From positions 299,547-363,546 of the forward strand of contig CAZGVO010000003.1 of assembly GCA_964529175.1 (NCBI GenBank): a stretch of DNA of 64,000 nt, given 5' to 3'. A program made the translations under genes and the position numbers. Source of the stretch: JAAFJM01 sp964529175 (GTDB taxonomy: Bacteria > Bacteroidota > Bacteroidia > UKL13-3). The notes under the pieces are model-generated. The model was not told where the DNA came from. It did not search any database and saw nothing but the letters and a program-made list of their open reading frames with translations. This document shows, in pieces, positions 8,070 to 16,876 of this stretch. How positions within the stretch are numbered: position 1 is the first letter of the stretch; every line of letters begins with the position of its first letter.

Positions 8070-9518
8070 ATGCAGTATATTAAAACTTTGGTCTTGGGTT
8101 TATTCATTTTGATTTCAGCTAATTTATTGGCACAAAATCAAAACGATAGCATGTACGAACCATCAGAAATGATTGAAGATTTTAAGTATTTACATACGCA
8201 TTTACAGTTAAATCATCCTGGATTTTATAAGTATACCAATAAAGAAACTTGGGATAGCGTATATGCAGTTACTTTAAATGCTTTGCAAAAACCCTTGCAA
8301 GATATTAAGTATCGCTTGGTACTACGCCATTATTTAACTTATGTAAAATGTGGTCATACTCAAATAATTCCTAGCGCTAAATCAATTAAACATTTTGAAA
8401 AACGCAAACATAAAAGTGTTCCTTTTAAGGTAGTTATTGCCAATAATAAAATACTAGTTAGCGAAAACTTAAGCAACGATACCACTTTGGTAAAAGGCAC
8501 TGAAATCACAGCCATTAACCAAAAAACGGCTAGCCAAATTATAACCGATATTTACTATATTCAAAATGCCGATGCTGGCTTACCAAGCATGAAAAACTTT
8601 TATGGTGCTTCGCAATTTGCTACTTATTTTAATGCGCTTTATGGCGAAGATTCGGTATTTAATATTAGTTGTGTTAAACTTAATGGTGATACACAAACAT
8701 TGACAGTTAAAGAAAAACCAAAAACTAAAAGCAAAAAAATTACCCTGAAAATAAAACCCACCAAAACCCTTTTCAATCAACCTTTTGCCGAGTTTAGAAT
8801 TTGCCAAGCCGATACACAAGCTGCTATTTTAAAAATAAAAGGCTTTCAAATGGACAATGCAGCCAAGCTTTACGCTAGGGCTTTTGAAAAACTAGAAAAC
8901 GAAGAAACTAAATATTTAATCATTGATTTACGAGGTAACGGAGGCGGCAATATTATGGATGCAGCCGAGCTTATTTCATATTTAAGTAAAGATACCTTTA
9001 GTTACGATTTTGTGAGAGGCAAACAAGGTTTAACATATAAAAAACATGCAACCCAAAAGCTAATCTATTATTTTTCGAGGGCTATGCTCGATTTGTTTGG
9101 AAACAGAACCGAAGTGAACGACCAATACAACTACCATTTTTATTACAGCAAAAAAGCCCTAAAAAAAGAAAAACACTTTAATGGTGCTATTTTTTGTTTG
9201 GTAGATAATGGTTCGTTTAGCGCAGCTAGTTTTGTAGCTGCTTATTTAAAGCACAAATGCGGATCCATATTAATAGGCCAAGAAACTGCGGGCACAGAAT
9301 CAGGATGTTATGCAGTAAATACGCCATTTTTAGAATTACCCAATACTAAAAATTTTATTCGAATTCCGCATTATCAATTCAAGCACATATTACCAATAAC
9401 TTATTCAGCAAGAGGTGTTTTACCTCAAATAGAAACTCCCATTAATTCACAAACAATTAATAGCGAAAATGATGAAGAAATGGACTTAATTTGGAAACTT
9501 ATTTTTGAAAACAAATAA
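8070..9518 (+). CDS. Secreted S41-family peptidase
   Basis: A 482-residue protein with a signal peptide (MQYIKTLVLGLFILISANLLAQ). The C-terminal processing-peptidase core is recognisable: YLIIDLRGNGGGN near 285, then CLVDNGSFSAASFVAAYLK near 372 with the catalytic-type Ser (GSFSAAS), then LIGQETAGTESG. The region before it replaces a standard PDZ domain. It is likely periplasmic or surface-exposed and degrades or processes proteins. The lipoprotein gene 14 bases downstream is probably co-transcribed. Confidence 0.8.
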   Translation: MQYIKTLVLGLFILISANLLAQNQNDSMYEPSEMIEDFKYLHTHLQLNHPGFYKYTNKETWDSVYAVTLNALQKPLQDIKYRLVLRHYLTYVKCGHTQIIPSAKSIKHFEKRKHKSVPFKVVIANNKILVSENLSNDTTLVKGTEITAINQKTASQIITDIYYIQNADAGLPSMKNFYGASQFATYFNALYGEDSVFNISCVKLNGDTQTLTVKEKPKTKSKKITLKIKPTKTLFNQPFAEFRICQADTQAAILKIKGFQMDNAAKLYARAFEKLENEETKYLIIDLRGNGGGNIMDAAELISYLSKDTFSYDFVRGKQGLTYKKHATQKLIYYFSRAMLDLFGNRTEVNDQYNYHFYYSKKALKKEKHFNGAIFCLVDNGSFSAASFVAAYLKHKCGSILIGQETAGTESGCYAVNTPFLELPNTKNFIRIPHYQFKHILPITYSARGVLPQIETPINSQTINSENDEEMDLIWKLIFENK

Positions 9519-9532
9519 CTAGTAAATAAAAC

Positions 9533-10216
9533 ATGAAACTTAAATTTACTTATTTAACCTTATCTTTTTTAACACTTATTTCCTGCAATAACGATAACGT
9601 AGATGTGGACCGATATGGTGAAAGCAATTGGAGCGAAACATCAACTGGCTCCAAACGAACAGTTGAAACAAAAAGTAGCCATAAAGATGACTACGAAGGC
9701 GAAGATTTTAAAAACCTAAAATACACTGCCGACATTGATACCAATGTTTATAGAAAGGATTATTTTTTAGAAAACAGCACTAAACACAAATTTAGTAATG
9801 ACGAAACATCCGATGAATTTAAAATAACCGTTAAAGGTAAAAAAATTCATTATGCCACCATTGATTTTACCATAACCAACAGCCAAGGTGATCGTATTTT
9901 TCACGATCAATTTCCATTAATGAAAGTATTGGAGCGCGTATTTGATGGCGGAGGCGAGTATGCCACTTTTATTCAAAAAGACGATTATATGCGCGCTTGG
10001 GTAGAAAACTTTTTTAAACACGAAAATTTTTTAACACCTGCCATTCATGCTGAAAGAGAATATGAAGCCGAATTTTCAAAAAAACACCATTGGGAAGCCA
10101 TAGCTGCAGACCCTTCAAGTGTTGGTTTTGTGTACAGTAAAAGCAAAGGCAGCCAAACCGAAATTGCTTTTGATAAAAAGCAAAATAAAGTTTTAGAATA
10201 TTACCATTATAATTAA
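9533..10216 (+). CDS. Hypothetical lipoprotein
   Basis: A 227-residue protein with a lipoprotein signal (MKLKFTYLTLSFLTLISCN; lipobox LISC, lipidated Cys at 18). The mature region is acidic at first (DNDNVDVDRYGES, TKSSHKDDYEGED), then a soluble domain with no family I recognise. It lies 14 bases after the S41 peptidase and 23 bases before the EVE gene, in a tight run of four plus-strand genes. Confidence 0.65.
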   Translation: MKLKFTYLTLSFLTLISCNNDNVDVDRYGESNWSETSTGSKRTVETKSSHKDDYEGEDFKNLKYTADIDTNVYRKDYFLENSTKHKFSNDETSDEFKITVKGKKIHYATIDFTITNSQGDRIFHDQFPLMKVLERVFDGGGEYATFIQKDDYMRAWVENFFKHENFLTPAIHAEREYEAEFSKKHHWEAIAADPSSVGFVYSKSKGSQTEIAFDKKQNKVLEYYHYN

Positions 10217-10239
10217 ACAATAGAGCTATAATTTAAACA

Positions 10240-10644
10240 ATGAGACATTGGTTAGTAAAATCGGAACCCTTTAAATACAGTTGGGAGCAGTTTGAAAAAG
10301 ACGGAAAAACATTTTGGGATGGTGTGCGTAACTACCAAGCGCGCAATAATTTACGCGAAATGAAAAAAGGCGATTTGGTGTTTTGGTACCATAGCAACGA
10401 GGGTAAAGAAATAGTAGGAATAGCCAAGGTGGTTAAAGAACATTACCAAGACCCAACCACAGAAGATAAAAATTGGGTGGTGGTAGATTTAGCTCCATTT
10501 AAAAAACTAAAAAAAACAGTTACCTTAGAGCAAATAAAAGCCGATGAAAACCTTAAAGACATTGGTTTAGTGCGCCAAGGCCGACTTTCGGTTATGGAAT
10601 TAAAAAAAGAAGAATTTGATTATATTTTGTTACTTGCCAAATAA
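10240..10644 (+). CDS. EVE-domain protein
   Basis: A 134-residue single-domain protein covering a whole EVE domain: the start MRHWLVKSEPFKYSWEQ, the middle WDGVRNYQARNNLREMKKGD and FWYHSNEGKEIVGIAKV are hallmark segments (related to thymocyte nuclear protein 1 and YTH/PUA-like folds). EVE domains bind modified bases in DNA or RNA. It sits 23 bases after a lipoprotein gene and 12 bases before a T9SS protein gene. Its physiological ligand is unknown. Confidence 0.9.
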   Translation: MRHWLVKSEPFKYSWEQFEKDGKTFWDGVRNYQARNNLREMKKGDLVFWYHSNEGKEIVGIAKVVKEHYQDPTTEDKNWVVVDLAPFKKLKKTVTLEQIKADENLKDIGLVRQGRLSVMELKKEEFDYILLLAK

Positions 10645-10656
10645 TTTTTTACTACC

Positions 10657-12519
10657 ATGAAAAACAAAATTTTTGCTATAGCCTGTTTATCAATAGCATA
10701 TATAAACACGTTTGCACAACTTACCTATAATACCAAAAGCATAAAAGCTCCTTTAGCCAAAGTGGTTAACATGAGTGTAAACGATGAAGACTTTGACCCA
10801 AAGTTAATTTTACTAAAATCGGCCGCGCCAAAACCTGCCACAGAATTTAACTTAAATAAACAAACTTTAGATGAAAAGCATTGGGAAAATATTTTAAAAT
10901 ACAATGGCACTTCATCTCAAACTTTAAGTAAAACAGCCGTTACTCCACCTACTCAATTAAAAGGTTTTAAGGCCAATATTACGCAAGGTACGCCTAACGA
11001 TAATGATTTGGCGGTGAGTAATTCTGGTATTATTTGCAGTGTGGTAAATACCAACTTAAATGTATTAAACGATACTGGTAGAGTTTTATCATCAAGAACA
11101 TTATCATCTATTGCCAAAGGCGTAAGTAACCTTAACCGTACTTACGACCCACGTGTAATTTACGACCCAGAAGCTGACCGTTTTATTTTGGTTTTTATGC
11201 AAGGTAGCACCAGTAAAGATACACGCATCATTGTAGGTTTTAGCCAAACCAACGATCCATCGCAAAATTGGAATTTTTATACCATTCCGGGTAATATTAC
11301 TGGCGATAGCAGCTGGAGCGATTACCCAATAATAGCCATTACTAAAAACGAACTTTTTTTAACCATTAATAGGCTTAAAGACAATACTTATTGGAAAAAT
11401 GGTTTTATTGAAAGTTATGTGTGGCAAATGGATAAAGACAATGGTTTTAAAGGCGATTCGCTTAACCAAAAAGTATATTTTGATATAAAATATAACGACA
11501 AACCTATTTGGAGTGTTTGCCCTGCAAAAGGTGGTAGCAAATTATATGGACCAAACATGTATTTATTTTCGGTAAGGCCCGACCAACTTTGGAACGATAC
11601 CGTTTTTGTACACGAAATTACCAATACCATTAAATCGGGCAAGGCCGAGTTAAAAACCAAATTGGTAGTAGCCGATAATCATTATGGCTTACAGCCAAAT
11701 GCTTTTCAGCCAAATGGCAAAAAACTGCAAACCAACGATGCACGCGTACTCAGTGCCATGTACGAAAATGGCATATTTTATTTGGTAGGCAACTCGGTAG
11801 ATGCACGTTACAATGCAGCAGGTTTTTATTTAATTACCATTGAAAATTATTGGGGACCAAATGCATTGAGTGCCAAATTGCAAATAATTAGTTCAGATAC
11901 CATGGATTTTGGTTACCCAAGTATAGCTTATTGTGGCAATGGATTAGGCGATAACAGTGCCATGATTACTTGCAGCCATGTTTCACCACGCACTTTTCCG
12001 GGTACCAGTTTGGTGTATGTTGATAGAAATTTAAATCCTTCAATTCCTGCCATAATGAAAGCAGGCGAAAGCAATGTTTTATTAATTGGCGATTCTGTAG
12101 AACGTTGGGGCGATTACACTGGCATTCAGCGCAAGTACAACGAGCCAGGAAAAGTATTTTTTAATGGCAGTTATGGTTTAAATAACGATAACCGCACGTG
12201 GATAGGAATTAGTAAAAATGCTGATGCCAAACTAAATACCAAAGACATAAATAATGAACCTATTACCAATGTAAGCATTTACCCAATTCCAGCTAAAGAA
12301 TACATCAATATTGACTTTAATTTGGAGCAAAAAACGGTGCTTAACTTTGTATTGATAGATATGCAAGGCAAAGAAACTTTATTATTGACCGATAGAGCCA
12401 AAGCAGGTTTAAACCGATTTATATTTAATGCCGCTAACCTACAAAATGGTTATTACCAATTAATAATTAAAGATGGCGAAACCATAGTACAGAGCAAAAA
12501 ACTAATGGTAGCGCATTAG
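10657..12519 (+). CDS. Secreted protein with T9SS C-terminal sorting tail
   Basis: A 620-residue protein with a signal peptide (MKNKIFAIACLSIAYINTFAQ). The large central domain has recurring segments such as YDPRVIYDPEADRFILVF and NDARVLSAMYENG, probably a beta-propeller-like extracellular domain. The last 80 residues are a type A sorting domain: VSIYPIPAKEYINIDF, then LIDMQGKE, LQNGYYQLIIKDG and a basic end. The T9SS would move it across the outer membrane. Function of the passenger is unknown. Confidence 0.8.
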   Translation: MKNKIFAIACLSIAYINTFAQLTYNTKSIKAPLAKVVNMSVNDEDFDPKLILLKSAAPKPATEFNLNKQTLDEKHWENILKYNGTSSQTLSKTAVTPPTQLKGFKANITQGTPNDNDLAVSNSGIICSVVNTNLNVLNDTGRVLSSRTLSSIAKGVSNLNRTYDPRVIYDPEADRFILVFMQGSTSKDTRIIVGFSQTNDPSQNWNFYTIPGNITGDSSWSDYPIIAITKNELFLTINRLKDNTYWKNGFIESYVWQMDKDNGFKGDSLNQKVYFDIKYNDKPIWSVCPAKGGSKLYGPNMYLFSVRPDQLWNDTVFVHEITNTIKSGKAELKTKLVVADNHYGLQPNAFQPNGKKLQTNDARVLSAMYENGIFYLVGNSVDARYNAAGFYLITIENYWGPNALSAKLQIISSDTMDFGYPSIAYCGNGLGDNSAMITCSHVSPRTFPGTSLVYVDRNLNPSIPAIMKAGESNVLLIGDSVERWGDYTGIQRKYNEPGKVFFNGSYGLNNDNRTWIGISKNADAKLNTKDINNEPITNVSIYPIPAKEYINIDFNLEQKTVLNFVLIDMQGKETLLLTDRAKAGLNRFIFNAANLQNGYYQLIIKDGETIVQSKKLMVAH

Positions 12520-12585
12520 AGGATTGCGGAGTGCGGAGTTTGGAATGCGGATTAAATGCAGAATTTTGAACAAAGAAACTTTACG

Positions 12586-12604
12586 CGGCCGTTGAGCTTG
12601 TCTG
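12586..12604. repeat. Dispersed repeat GGYCGTTGAGCTTGTC
   Basis: CGGCCGTTGAGCTTGTC matches three other intergenic places in this window (reverse complement of 4070-4090; 23900-23921; 54414-54435), consensus GGTYGYTGAGCTTGTCGAA. All four are outside genes. Confidence 0.65.
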
Positions 12605-12701
12605 ATAGCTATCGGACGAAAAGCGCTTCGATTAAGCTTAGTGACAGCACCAAACCAATTATAAGTACAAGCAACTCAATATCAAACTAAATAAAATAAC
12701 T

Positions 12702-13076
12702 ATGAAAACATTTAAATTATTAATTGGCATTTTGGTTTTAGCAACCATTTTTTCGTTTAAAAATAAACAAAAATTGGATATTAAAGCAGTAGCTGGAACT
12801 TATGGCGTTTGTAGTTACCAAAGCGAGGGTAAATCTTTACTAAGCTTAATTTTAAAAGAGGACCAAACTTTTCATTATATTGATAAAACCAACCCCAATA
12901 AACCAATAGATGTAACAGGCAATTACGAGCTAAATAACAACCAAATAGTGTTAAAAAACTATAAAACCGCTTACCAATTCCATACCAAATGGAAAATAGA
13001 TAGCAATACCAAATGCATAAAAGCCCGCAAAGGATTAACCTTTTACAGGCTTTGTAATGTGGAGGAATGTAAGTAA
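12702..13076 (+). CDS. Hypothetical secreted small protein
   Basis: A 124-residue protein with an N-terminal signal or anchor (MKTFKLLIGILVLATIFSF). The mature part (AGTYGVCSYQSEGKSLLSLIL, DVTGNYELNNNQIVLKNY) has a lipocalin-like beta-strand pattern, as in NlpE-N or DUF4488-type proteins, but the family cannot be fixed by eye. Three Cys (CSYQ, RLCNVEEC) suggest possible disulphides. A terminator follows directly. Confidence 0.65.
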   Translation: MKTFKLLIGILVLATIFSFKNKQKLDIKAVAGTYGVCSYQSEGKSLLSLILKEDQTFHYIDKTNPNKPIDVTGNYELNNNQIVLKNYKTAYQFHTKWKIDSNTKCIKARKGLTFYRLCNVEECK

Positions 13077-13078
13077 AA

Positions 13079-13110
13079 CAAAAAAGCGACTCGAGAAAGG
13101 TCGCTTTTTA
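13079..13110 (+). terminator. Intrinsic terminator
   Basis: AAAAAGCGAC and GTCGCTTTTT form a 10-bp stem around TCGAGAAAG, ending in a T-run, directly after the stop at 13076. Nearly the same stem is found after pckA (34017-34050). Confidence 0.85.
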
Positions 13111-13157
13111 CATAATTTTTTACTCACTTATATTTTACCTTTGTAAGAAACTCAACT

Positions 13158-13973
13158 ATGAAAAAACAAGTTTTATCCCTCTCAATTGTACTATTTTTCT
13201 TATCCAATTGTTCAAACAATTATATTAGAGTTTTTGAAACTTCTTCAACAAATGTAAATCTAAAAAAAGGACAATTAGTTTTTGAAAATGATTCATTTGA
13301 AATTGCTTATGAGTTTTGGGCAGAAAAAGGAATTTTATCTTTTTCTGTCTTTAATAAATTAAATAAACCAATTTATATTAATTGGAAAAACTCATCATAT
13401 ATCTATAACAATGTAAAATTAAATTATTGGATAGATGAAGAGCAAACTAATTCATCAAGTTATTATGGTAGCTATTTTTACAAAGGTCCTTTAATTAAGG
13501 CAGGAACATCTTTTAATGAAGGAATTGAATATTCTCAATCTAACTCAGTAAAACCTGAAAAAATCACTTTTATTCCACCTAAATCACTTTACTATCGCTC
13601 ACAGTTTTATATACTTCCAATAGATTTTTTAAAAGTTAATGCAGATAGTTTTATAAAAAATGAAGTAAAAAGTAATAATGACCCAAGTAAATTAACAAGC
13701 ATTTATACTGCACATTTTAACAAAGATAATTCACCATTGAAATTCCGAAACTTCTTATCAATAGCTTTTGAGGAGAATTCTAATAACTTTATTTATATTG
13801 ATAATGCCTTTTATTTAAAATCAATAAATGAAATGAAATATTCGCAATTCGTAACAACACAATCAAATGACAATCAAATCAATCCTTACAAGTCTAAGAC
13901 TTCGTTTTATTTAGAAGTGGATGAATCAAATAGTGTTGAGTTTTATAACAAATGGTATGGAGATGGAAAATAA
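13158..13973 (+). CDS. Hypothetical lipoprotein
   Basis: A 271-residue protein with a lipoprotein signal (MKKQVLSLSIVLFFLSNCSNN; lipobox LSNC). The mature part is rich in Asn, Ser and Tyr and shows beta-strand patterns such as AEKGILSFSVFNKLNKPIYI. Its base composition is poorer in GC than the neighbouring metabolic genes, fitting an accessory gene. Unrecognised function; a convergent Shedu-like gene follows. Confidence 0.6.
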   Translation: MKKQVLSLSIVLFFLSNCSNNYIRVFETSSTNVNLKKGQLVFENDSFEIAYEFWAEKGILSFSVFNKLNKPIYINWKNSSYIYNNVKLNYWIDEEQTNSSSYYGSYFYKGPLIKAGTSFNEGIEYSQSNSVKPEKITFIPPKSLYYRSQFYILPIDFLKVNADSFIKNEVKSNNDPSKLTSIYTAHFNKDNSPLKFRNFLSIAFEENSNNFIYIDNAFYLKSINEMKYSQFVTTQSNDNQINPYKSKTSFYLEVDESNSVEFYNKWYGDGK

Positions 13974-14091
13974 CAATAAAATTTCAACGGCCATAGAGTG
14001 TGGAGAATTCAATATAATTTAACACAAAATATCCATTTAACAATTCTAATCTAAGCTCTTCTGGTTGAAATTTCTTTTTTTATATTGAGAT

Positions 14092-15276
14092 TCAGAATAT
14101 TTGAAAATCATCTAGTCTATTGCATAATCTGATATGCCTATCCAATAATTCTTCGTAAGTCAAGAGATTAATATCATCAAAGTCAAAATCGCTTTTAAGT
14201 CTTTCAATTAAATCTACATGCTCTTGTTTTTCAACATTTGAACCCATTAGAAGCGTATATTCATAAGTTGGATATAATTTCCCGAGGTAGTGTTTAATAT
14301 AAAACTGATTATGTGGGTTGTTGGAAGTCATATATTCTTTATATCGTTTCACTTGCAAAAAACTATTTTTTGTTCTTGATGTAAATCTTTCTTTATAAGT
14401 CCTTAGAAGTTTTTGAGACTGCCTTTTGATTTCAAAAATTTCAGGAGTTCTCAAAGCATATTCATGAGGTTTGTTAATAAAATCTGGTTCGTCATATTTT
14501 CTTGTTCCATTTTTATATAAGTGTTTTTCATAAAGCATTTCTTTTTTAGTTGCAATAAAATCCTCTCCTTTAATAAAAGTTGGATGTTCTTTAAAAAAAT
14601 CATGAAATTCTTTTTCTAAATATTTAGGTGGATTAAGAATTGTCCTATTCATTTTATTCAAAAATTCATCATTAGATTGGTTTAACAATTTAATTTCAGG
14701 ACTAGTCCAAATATAATCTAGTCGTTTTGACCTATTATCTACAAAATTTCTTGATAGTACTTTTAACCTATAGTAAGAAATAAAATCTTTACGATGATTG
14801 TAATAATTTTTTTGGGTTTTAGGGTCAAGTCCAATCAACTCCAAATCATCAGCCAATGAATATCGCCATGCTCTAATTACCTTTCTAATCTCTAACTTTA
14901 ACCGAAAAAAATTTGATGGAAAGTCTTTAACAACTCCATCAAATCCTTCCGAAACAAAAGAAGACTGACTTTCTGTGTCTTCAATTAGTAGTATTGGAAG
15001 TGAGCGAAAAAAGAAGTTATTACCAGAATATGTTTCATTAGATTCTTTTAACCAATTTAAAAGTATTTTAGAATTTTCACCTTTAAAATTCCAATCGGTA
15101 ATAATAAAATCAAGATGTTTTTGATTTCCAATTATCCTGTCAGTTAAAAATTGTTTTGCAGAACTAATATCGAATTTAAGAGTTAGGTCTTCTATTTGTT
15201 CGCAATAGTCTTTTAACCAAGTTAATGCTTCTTGCTTTGTTATATTGTTATTGTTAGAAATGTATAAAACTTTCAT
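14092..15276 (-). CDS. Shedu-like (DUF4263) nuclease with receiver-like N-terminus
   Basis: About 394 residues from the ATG at 15276. The frame opens upstream at 15312, but MKVLYISNNN is a natural first strand. The C-terminal half (about 235-394) resembles the Shedu/DUF4263 PD-(D/E)xK fold: FHDFFKEHPTFI, then EPDFI, EIFEIKRQSQK as the D...ExK catalytic pair, then FLQVKRYKEYM and a late YTLLMG. The N-terminal 120 residues look like a receiver fold: FIITDWNF with a central Asp, LPILLIED and GVVKDF. Shedu proteins are single-gene anti-phage defence systems. The receiver-like head as sensor is inference. Confidence 0.7.
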   Translation of the reverse strand: MKVLYISNNNNITKQEALTWLKDYCEQIEDLTLKFDISSAKQFLTDRIIGNQKHLDFIITDWNFKGENSKILLNWLKESNETYSGNNFFFRSLPILLIEDTESQSSFVSEGFDGVVKDFPSNFFRLKLEIRKVIRAWRYSLADDLELIGLDPKTQKNYYNHRKDFISYYRLKVLSRNFVDNRSKRLDYIWTSPEIKLLNQSNDEFLNKMNRTILNPPKYLEKEFHDFFKEHPTFIKGEDFIATKKEMLYEKHLYKNGTRKYDEPDFINKPHEYALRTPEIFEIKRQSQKLLRTYKERFTSRTKNSFLQVKRYKEYMTSNNPHNQFYIKHYLGKLYPTYEYTLLMGSNVEKQEHVDLIERLKSDFDFDDINLLTYEELLDRHIRLCNRLDDFQIF

Positions 15277-15347
15277 AAGCAAACGAATATAGTACATTAC
15301 ATTTTCCAACATAAAACTTAATTCCTAATTTAATAAATTAATCCCCC

Positions 15348-15405
15348 GCACCAAGTGCTGAAACTTTACCGTGCGTGGTTTTTGTTCCGCACTTGGTGCT
15401 CTTTT
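15348..15405. terminator. Long inverted repeat between accessory and core genes
   Basis: GCACCAAGTGC (15348-15358) and GCACTTGGTGC (15389-15399) form an 11-bp perfect stem around a 30-nt loop, with a T-run after it on the plus strand. It lies between the start of the Shedu-like gene and the end of the pirin gene, so a terminator role would need plus-strand transcription; it may instead be a dispersed hairpin. Confidence 0.45.
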
Positions 15406-15520
15406 TTAAACAAAATTTATTACTACGGAACTATAATGTTTAAAAGGTTTAGAAGAATTACCTCCCAATCACTTAATTAACTTATCAACAAATAACTTAA
15501 TCAACAAATCAACAAATACG

Positions 15521-16660
15521 CTACCCTTTTACTTCCAATTTTCCATCGGCATGTTTGGCAAAACGGCTTTTGGTACGGTCGTGAACTTGGTCGTATTTAG
15601 GCCAAGGCCAGCCGCCAAATTGGGTTTTGTGGTAATCTTCAAAAGCTTGGTTTATTTCCTCTTTGGTATTCATTACAAAAGGTCCGTATTGCATTACTTG
15701 CTCGCCAATTGGTCTGCCTTGTAAAACTAAAATACTTACTTCTGTCTCGCCTGCTTGTAAGGTTATATCAACATTTGGCAAAAGCTCTACTGCACTGTAT
15801 GGATTAATATTGGTTTCGGCTAATCTTAGAGTGGTACCTTCGTAAAAGTAAATGGTTCGGTTTATCCCCACTGAAGCTTTTGGCAAAGTAAATACTGCAC
15901 CCGCTTGCATTTTTATATTCCAAACTGCTACTTCGTTTTTAGGGTCGGCAGCCCACGAGTTTGGCGGAGGTGTTGGTGCTTTGTACTTTCCAATTTTACC
16001 CGCAATTACTTCTACTTTGGTAGTTTTTTTATTGCCATCGGTATATACATAATTAGGAATTGCTTCGCGCCAAAGCATTTTAAAATGAGGCTCCACCATT
16101 TTATTTTTTGCAGGTAAATTCAGCCAAATTTGAAACAGCTCCATGGGGTTTTCTTGGTCTTTTTTTACTAATGGAAACATTTCTGAGTGTTGCACACCTT
16201 TGCCTGCTGTCATCCATTGTACATCGCCATCGCCATATCGTCCTGCTGCTCCCATTGAGTCGGCATGGTCAACTATGCCTTTGCGCACCACAGTTATGGT
16301 TTCAAAACCTCTATGAGGATGGCCCGGAAATCCCGGAACGGTTTTACCATGATACATCCTAAAACCATCTTTTATAATAAAATCATCGCCCATGTGGCGC
16401 CCTTGAAACAGGGTTTTATCAGGACCCATTAACTCGTTTCCTTTCGGAAATTTATCTTCGTGGTGCACACAAAATAAAAAAGGATCGGCTGTTTCCCACT
16501 GAAAACCCAAAGGCTTAATTTTTAAAATAGGATTTGGGTTCAAAGCATTATAAGTTTGTTTTAAAGAGTTAGAAAAACCATGAATTGGAGCAGCCAAGGC
16601 AGCTGAAAAAGCCAACGATAATCGGCCTAAAAAATTTCTACGTTCTAATTTATTGCTCAT
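15521..16660 (-). CDS. Exported pirin-family protein
   Basis: A 379-residue pirin. The N-terminus has a twin-arginine-like export signal (LERRNFLGRLSLAFSAALAAP). The pirin cupin metal site is visible: HPHRGFETIT, then DHADSMGA and GKGVQHSEMFP, giving the His/His/His/Glu set, followed by FQIWLNLPAKNK. The C-terminal cupin contains VLQGRPIGEQVMQYGPFVMN. Most pirins (cytoplasmic, about 290 residues, quercetin-dioxygenase-like or regulators) lack a signal, so export is notable. Monocistronic; substrate unknown. Confidence 0.85.
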   Translation of the reverse strand: MSNKLERRNFLGRLSLAFSAALAAPIHGFSNSLKQTYNALNPNPILKIKPLGFQWETADPFLFCVHHEDKFPKGNELMGPDKTLFQGRHMGDDFIIKDGFRMYHGKTVPGFPGHPHRGFETITVVRKGIVDHADSMGAAGRYGDGDVQWMTAGKGVQHSEMFPLVKKDQENPMELFQIWLNLPAKNKMVEPHFKMLWREAIPNYVYTDGNKKTTKVEVIAGKIGKYKAPTPPPNSWAADPKNEVAVWNIKMQAGAVFTLPKASVGINRTIYFYEGTTLRLAETNINPYSAVELLPNVDITLQAGETEVSILVLQGRPIGEQVMQYGPFVMNTKEEINQAFEDYHKTQFGGWPWPKYDQVHDRTKSRFAKHADGKLEVKG

Positions 16661-16876
16661 AAGTAATATAGTATTAAACCTAAAATAAAGAATTAAGTTT
16701 ATTCAAAAATAGCCAAAATAATAGTTTGAACCATTGAACTAGAACAATTATTTTAAACCAAAAGCCCTCAAATTGAGGCTTAAAAATTACATTTGACCAA
16801 ACAAGGCTAATTGCTATATTTGAACCCATTTTAAAAACAACAAAGCCTTTAATTTTATAGCTGAAAATCAGTAGAA

